Assembly: GCA_039000515.1 (NCBI GenBank)
Contig: JBCFYV010011135.1
Coordinates: forward strand, 21,540,927-21,604,926
Length of the DNA: 64,000 nucleotides
From: Timema cristinae
Lineage: Eukaryota > Arthropoda > Insecta > Phasmatodea > Timematidae
Direction of reading: 5' to 3'
Below are positions 59,801 through 64,000 of this stretch, one piece after another (position 1 is the stretch's first letter; the number at the start of each line of letters is the position of its first letter). Made by a program: the position numbers and the translations under genes. A model generated the notes under the pieces. The model was given only the letters and a program-made list of their open reading frames with translations. It did no database searches and had not been told where the DNA came from.

Positions 59801-62800
59801 AGACTTGTGAATTTTTTTATGTACGTAAATCCGAGCCCTTCATTTACCATGTATGTTGACTACGGAAGAGCCAATGAAGCCTAATTTTTATCCGATCGTA
59901 ACATGTAATCCTTTTTAAGTAGGGTTTTCCAGGGACTTCGTTTTACATAAGGATATTTTTATATGAAAAATCGATATTTTTAGAGTTATTTTGAATGTTT
60001 GTGTAGTGTGTCCGGCAATTTTGTAGTATTGAAGTGCACAGAGACAACATTTAAATTCCCTTTTCTATCGGATCATGTTTGTCATTTTTTTAATGTTTAA
60101 TTTACCACATATGTTGGCTACAGAAGAGCCGGTAACAACATAGTTTTTTATTCGATCAAAACATTTAAGCTTTCTTTAAGTAGATAATTCCAGGCCTTCC
60201 TTATAGTTGGGGAATTTTTAATATGATAAATCAATAGTTTTAGAGTTATTTTGAATATTCGTGATTTTTCCACCAATCTTTAATATTAAGTGCATAAGAG
60301 ACCATCTAATCTCCTATCTTTTCGGGTCTTGTGAACTTTTTTAATGTATGTAAATCCGAGCTCTTCCTTTTATTATATATGTGGATTACATAATAAACCC
60401 ATAAAAGCTAAATTTTTTTATCCGATCGTAACATGTGAAATCTCATTTAGCGGGTAATTCCTAGGCCTTCCCATTACTTGGGAAATTTTTATATGAAAAA
60501 TTGATATTTTTAGAGTTATTTTGAATATTTGTGATGTGTCTGGCAATTTTGTGGGACTGCACAAGACACCATATAATCTTTTATATTATCGAGTCTTGTG
60601 AATTTTTTTATGTACGTAAATCCGAGCCCTTCATTTTACCATGTATGTTGACTACGGAAGAGCCAGTGAAGCTAAATTTTTTATCCGATCGTAACATGTA
60701 ATCCCTTTATAAGTAGGTTATTCCAGGGACTTCGTTTTACATAAGGAATTTTTATATGAAAAATCGATATTTTTAGAGTTATTTTGAATGTTTGTGTAGT
60801 GTGTCCGGCAATTAGGTAGTTTTGAAGTGCACGAGACCACATTTAAATTACACTTTTCTATCGGATCATGTTTTGTCATTTTTTTAATGTTTATATTTAC
60901 CACATATGTTGGCTACAGAAGAGCCAGTAACAACTTAGTTTTTTATTCGATCAAAACATTTAAGCTTTCTTAAGTAGGTAATTCCAGGGCCTTCCTTATA
61001 GTTGGGGAATTTTTATATGATAAATCAATAGTTTTAGAGTTATTTTGAATATTCGTGATTTTTCCACCAATCTTGTAATATTGAAGTGCATAAGAGACCA
61101 TCTAATCTCCTATCTTTTCGGGTCTTGTGAACTTTTTTAATGTATGTAAATCCGAGCCCTTCCTTTTATTATATATGTGGATTACATAAAAACCCATAAA
61201 AGCTAAATTTTTTGTCCGATCGTAACATGTGAAATCTCATTTAACGGGTAATTCCTAGGCCTTCCCATTACTTGGGAAATTTTTATATGAAAAATTGATA
61301 TTTTTAGAGTTATTTTTAATATTTGTGATGTGTCTGGCAATTTTGTGGCACTGCACAAGACACCATATAATCTTTTATATTATCAAGTCTTGTGAATTTT
61401 TTTATGTACGTAAATCCGAGCCCTTCATTTTACCATGTATGTTGACTACGGAAGAGCCAGTGAAGCTAAATTTTTTATCCGATCGTAACATGTAATCTCT
61501 TTTTAAGTAGGTTATTCCATGGACTTCGTTTTACATAAGGAATTTTTATATGAAAAATCGATATTTATCGAGTTAATTTGAATGTTTGTGTAGTGTGTCC
61601 GGCATTTTGGTAGTATTGAAGTGCACGAGAACACATTTAAATTACACTTTTCTATCGGATCATGTTTTGTGATTTTTTTTAATGTTTATGTTTACCATAT
61701 ATGTTGGCTAAAGAAGAGCCGGTAACAACTTAGTTTTTTATTCGATCAAAACATTTAAGCTTTCTTTAAGTAGGTAATTCCAGGGCCTTCCTTATAGTTG
61801 GGGAATTTTTATATGATAAATCAATAATTTAGAGATATTTTGAATATTCGTGATTTTTCCACCTATCTTGTAATATTGAAGTGCATAAGAGACCATCTAA
61901 TCTCCTATCTTTTGGGGTCTTGTGAACTTTTTTAATGTATGTAAATCCGAGCCCTTCCTTTTATTATATTGGTGGATTACATAAAAACCCATAAAAGCTA
62001 AATTTTTTATCCGATCGTAACATGTGAAATCTCATTTAGCGGGTAATTCCTAGGCCTTCCCATTACTTGGGAAATTTTTATATGTAAAATTGATATTTTT
62101 AGAGTTATTTTGAATATTTGTGATGTGTCTGGCAATTTTGTGGGACTGCACAAGACACCATATAATCTTTTATATTATCGAGTCTTGTGAATTTTTTTAT
62201 GTACGTAAATCCGATCCCTTCATTTTACCGTGTATGTTGATTACAGAAGTGCCAGTGAAGCTAAATTTTTTATCCGATCGTAACATGTAATCCCTTTTTA
62301 AGTATGTTATTCCAGGGACTTCGTTTTACATAAGGAATTTTTTATATGAAAAATCGATATTTTTAGAGTTATTTTGAATGTTTGTGTAGTGTGTCCGGCA
62401 ATTTGGTAGTATTGAAGTGCACGAGACAACATTTAAATTACACTTTTCTATCGGATCATGTTTTGTGATTTTTTTTAATGTGTATGTTTACCATATATGT
62501 TGGCTACAGAAGAGCCGGTAACAACTTAGTTTTTTATTCGATCAAAACATTTAAGCTTTCTTTAAGTAGGTAATTCCAGGGCCTTCCTTATAGTTGGGGA
62601 ATTTTTATAAGAAAAATCAATAGTTTTAGAGTTATTTAGAATATTCGTGATTTTTCCACCAATCTTGTAATATTAAAGTGCATAAGAGACCATCTAATCT
62701 CCTATCTTTTCGGGTCTTGTGAACTTTTTTAATGTATGTAAATCCGAGCCTTCCTTTTATTATATATGTGGATTACATAAAAACCCATAAAAGCTAAATT

Positions 62801-64000
62801 TTTGTCCGATCGTAACATGTGAAATCTCATTTAGCGGGTAATTCCTAGGCCTTCCCATTACTTGGGAAATTTTTATATGAAAAATTGATATTTTTGAGTT
62901 ATTTTGAATATTTGTGATTGTGTCTGGCAATTTTGTGGCACTGCACAAGACACCATATAATCTTTTATATTATCAAGTCTTGTGAATTTTTTTTTGTACG
63001 TAAAACCGAGCCCTTCATTTTACCATGTATGTTGACTACGGAAGAGCCAGTGAAGCTAAATTTTTTATCCGATCGTAACATGTAATCTCTTTTTAAGTAG
63101 GTTATTCCAGGGACTTCGTTTTACATAAGGAATTTTTATATGAAAAATCGTTATTTTTCGAGGTAATTTGAATGTTTGTGTAGTGTGTCCGGCAATTTGG
63201 TAGTATTGAAGTGCACGAGAAAAACATTTAAATTACACTTTTTTATCGGATCATGATTTGTCATTTTTTTAATGTTTATATTTACCACATATGTTGGCTA
63301 CAGAAGAGCCGGTAACAACTTAGTTTTTTAATCGATCAAAACATTTAATCTTTCTTTAAACAGGTAATTCCAGGGCCTTCCTTATAGTTGGGGAATTTTT
63401 ATATGAAAAATATATAATTTTAGAGTTATTTTGAATATTCGTGATTTTTCCACCAATCTTGTAATATTAAAGTGCATAAGAGACCATTTAATCTCCTATC
63501 TTTTCGGGTCTTGTGAACTTTTTTAATGTATGTAAATCCGAGCCCTTCCTTTTATTATATATGTGGATTACATAAAAACCCATAAAAGCTAAATTTTTTA
63601 TCCGATCGTAACATGTGAAATCTCATTTAGCGGGTAATTCTAAGGCATTCCCATTACTTGGGAAATTTTTATATGAAAAATTGATATTTTTAGAGTTATT
63701 TTTAATATTTGTGATGTGTCTGGCAATTTTGTGGGACTGCACAAGACACCATATAATCTTTTATATTATCGAGTCTTGTGAATTTTTTTATGTACGTAAA
63801 TCCGAGCCCTTCATTTTACCATGTATGTTGTCTACGGAAGAGCCAGTGAAGCTTAATTTTTTATCCGATCGTAACATGTAATCTCTTTTTAAGTAGGTTA
63901 TTCCATGGACTTCGTTTTACATAAGGAATTTTTATATGAAAAATCGATATTGTTAGAGTTATTTTGAATGTTTGTGTAGTGTGTCCGGCAATTTGGTAGT
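54846..64000 (+). repeat. Satellite array: trimeric higher-order repeat, about 790 bp
   Basis: The array is head to tail and continues past the window. Each higher-order unit has three related subunits that begin with a TTTTAGAGTTATTTTGAAT core. A continues ATTCGTGATTTTTCCACC, B ATTTGTGATGTGTCTGG, C GTTTGTGTAGTGTGTCC. In the copy from 60231 the subunits start at 60231, 60501, 60763 and the next A at 61025 (270, 262, 262). The A-subunit landmark CGTAACATGTGAAATC recurs about every 774-799 bp, about 12 times. One unit is shortened to about 663 bp around a T run. Short frames inside are period-driven, not genes. Confidence 0.95.
56818..56872 (+). repeat. T55 homopolymer inside satellite subunit B/C
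   Basis: 55 consecutive T replace the end of a B subunit and the start of C; the unit is about 127 bp shorter than its neighbours. Confidence 0.9.

Overview
This is AT-rich eukaryotic DNA with multi-kilobase introns, GT-AG splicing and several SINE, LINE, Helitron-like and LTR insertions. The protein families seen (secreted chymotrypsin-fold protease, THAP domain, transposon integrase relic) and the repeats fit an arthropod, most likely an insect with a large repeat-rich genome. The species cannot be fixed from the sequence. There are no bacterial-style operons and almost none of the long open frames are genes.

The core is a head-to-tail tandem array of three paralogous trypsin/chymotrypsin-fold serine protease genes, all on the minus strand, named here SP1 (left, runs off position 1), SP2 and SP3. 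Each uses the same seven small exons with the same phases: signal peptide, R|IAGG activation site, His exon (TAAHCF), Asp exon (DIAIIK/DIGIIK), GWG exon, Cys exon, Ser exon (GDSGGP). SP3 (53110 to 36996) can be spliced to an intact 263-residue protein with a full catalytic triad. SP2 (34528 to 6998) has all seven exons but three single-base frameshifts, all in homopolymers. SP1 shows exons 1-4 (5223 to 18), with two single-base deletions. Position 189 is Gly and 226 is Asn in SP2 and SP3, so neither is an ordinary trypsin.

The introns carry most of the history. Two old tRNA-derived SINE types sit at matching places in SP2 and SP3 and predate their duplication. Two younger SINE families, a solo LTR with a 4-bp target duplication, and two private minisatellite expansions arrived afterwards. 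SP2 intron 6 (13 kb) also holds a decayed integrase gene, a two-exon THAP-domain gene on the plus strand, and a GC-rich island with an unrecognised 237-codon frame. One intron-3 block is about 99% identical between SP2 and SP3 although flanks and exons are clearly less similar, which suggests gene conversion.

The array ends to the right of SP3 in a short palindrome-jointed tandem repeat (54067-54480) and then a large satellite (54846 to beyond 64000). The satellite is a three-part higher-order repeat of about 790 bp (A about 270, B about 262, C about 262 bp), roughly 11.6 copies in view, interrupted once by a 55-base T run. Scattered single-base indels in exons, SINEs and satellite suggest some are consensus errors of a long-read assembly rather than biology.
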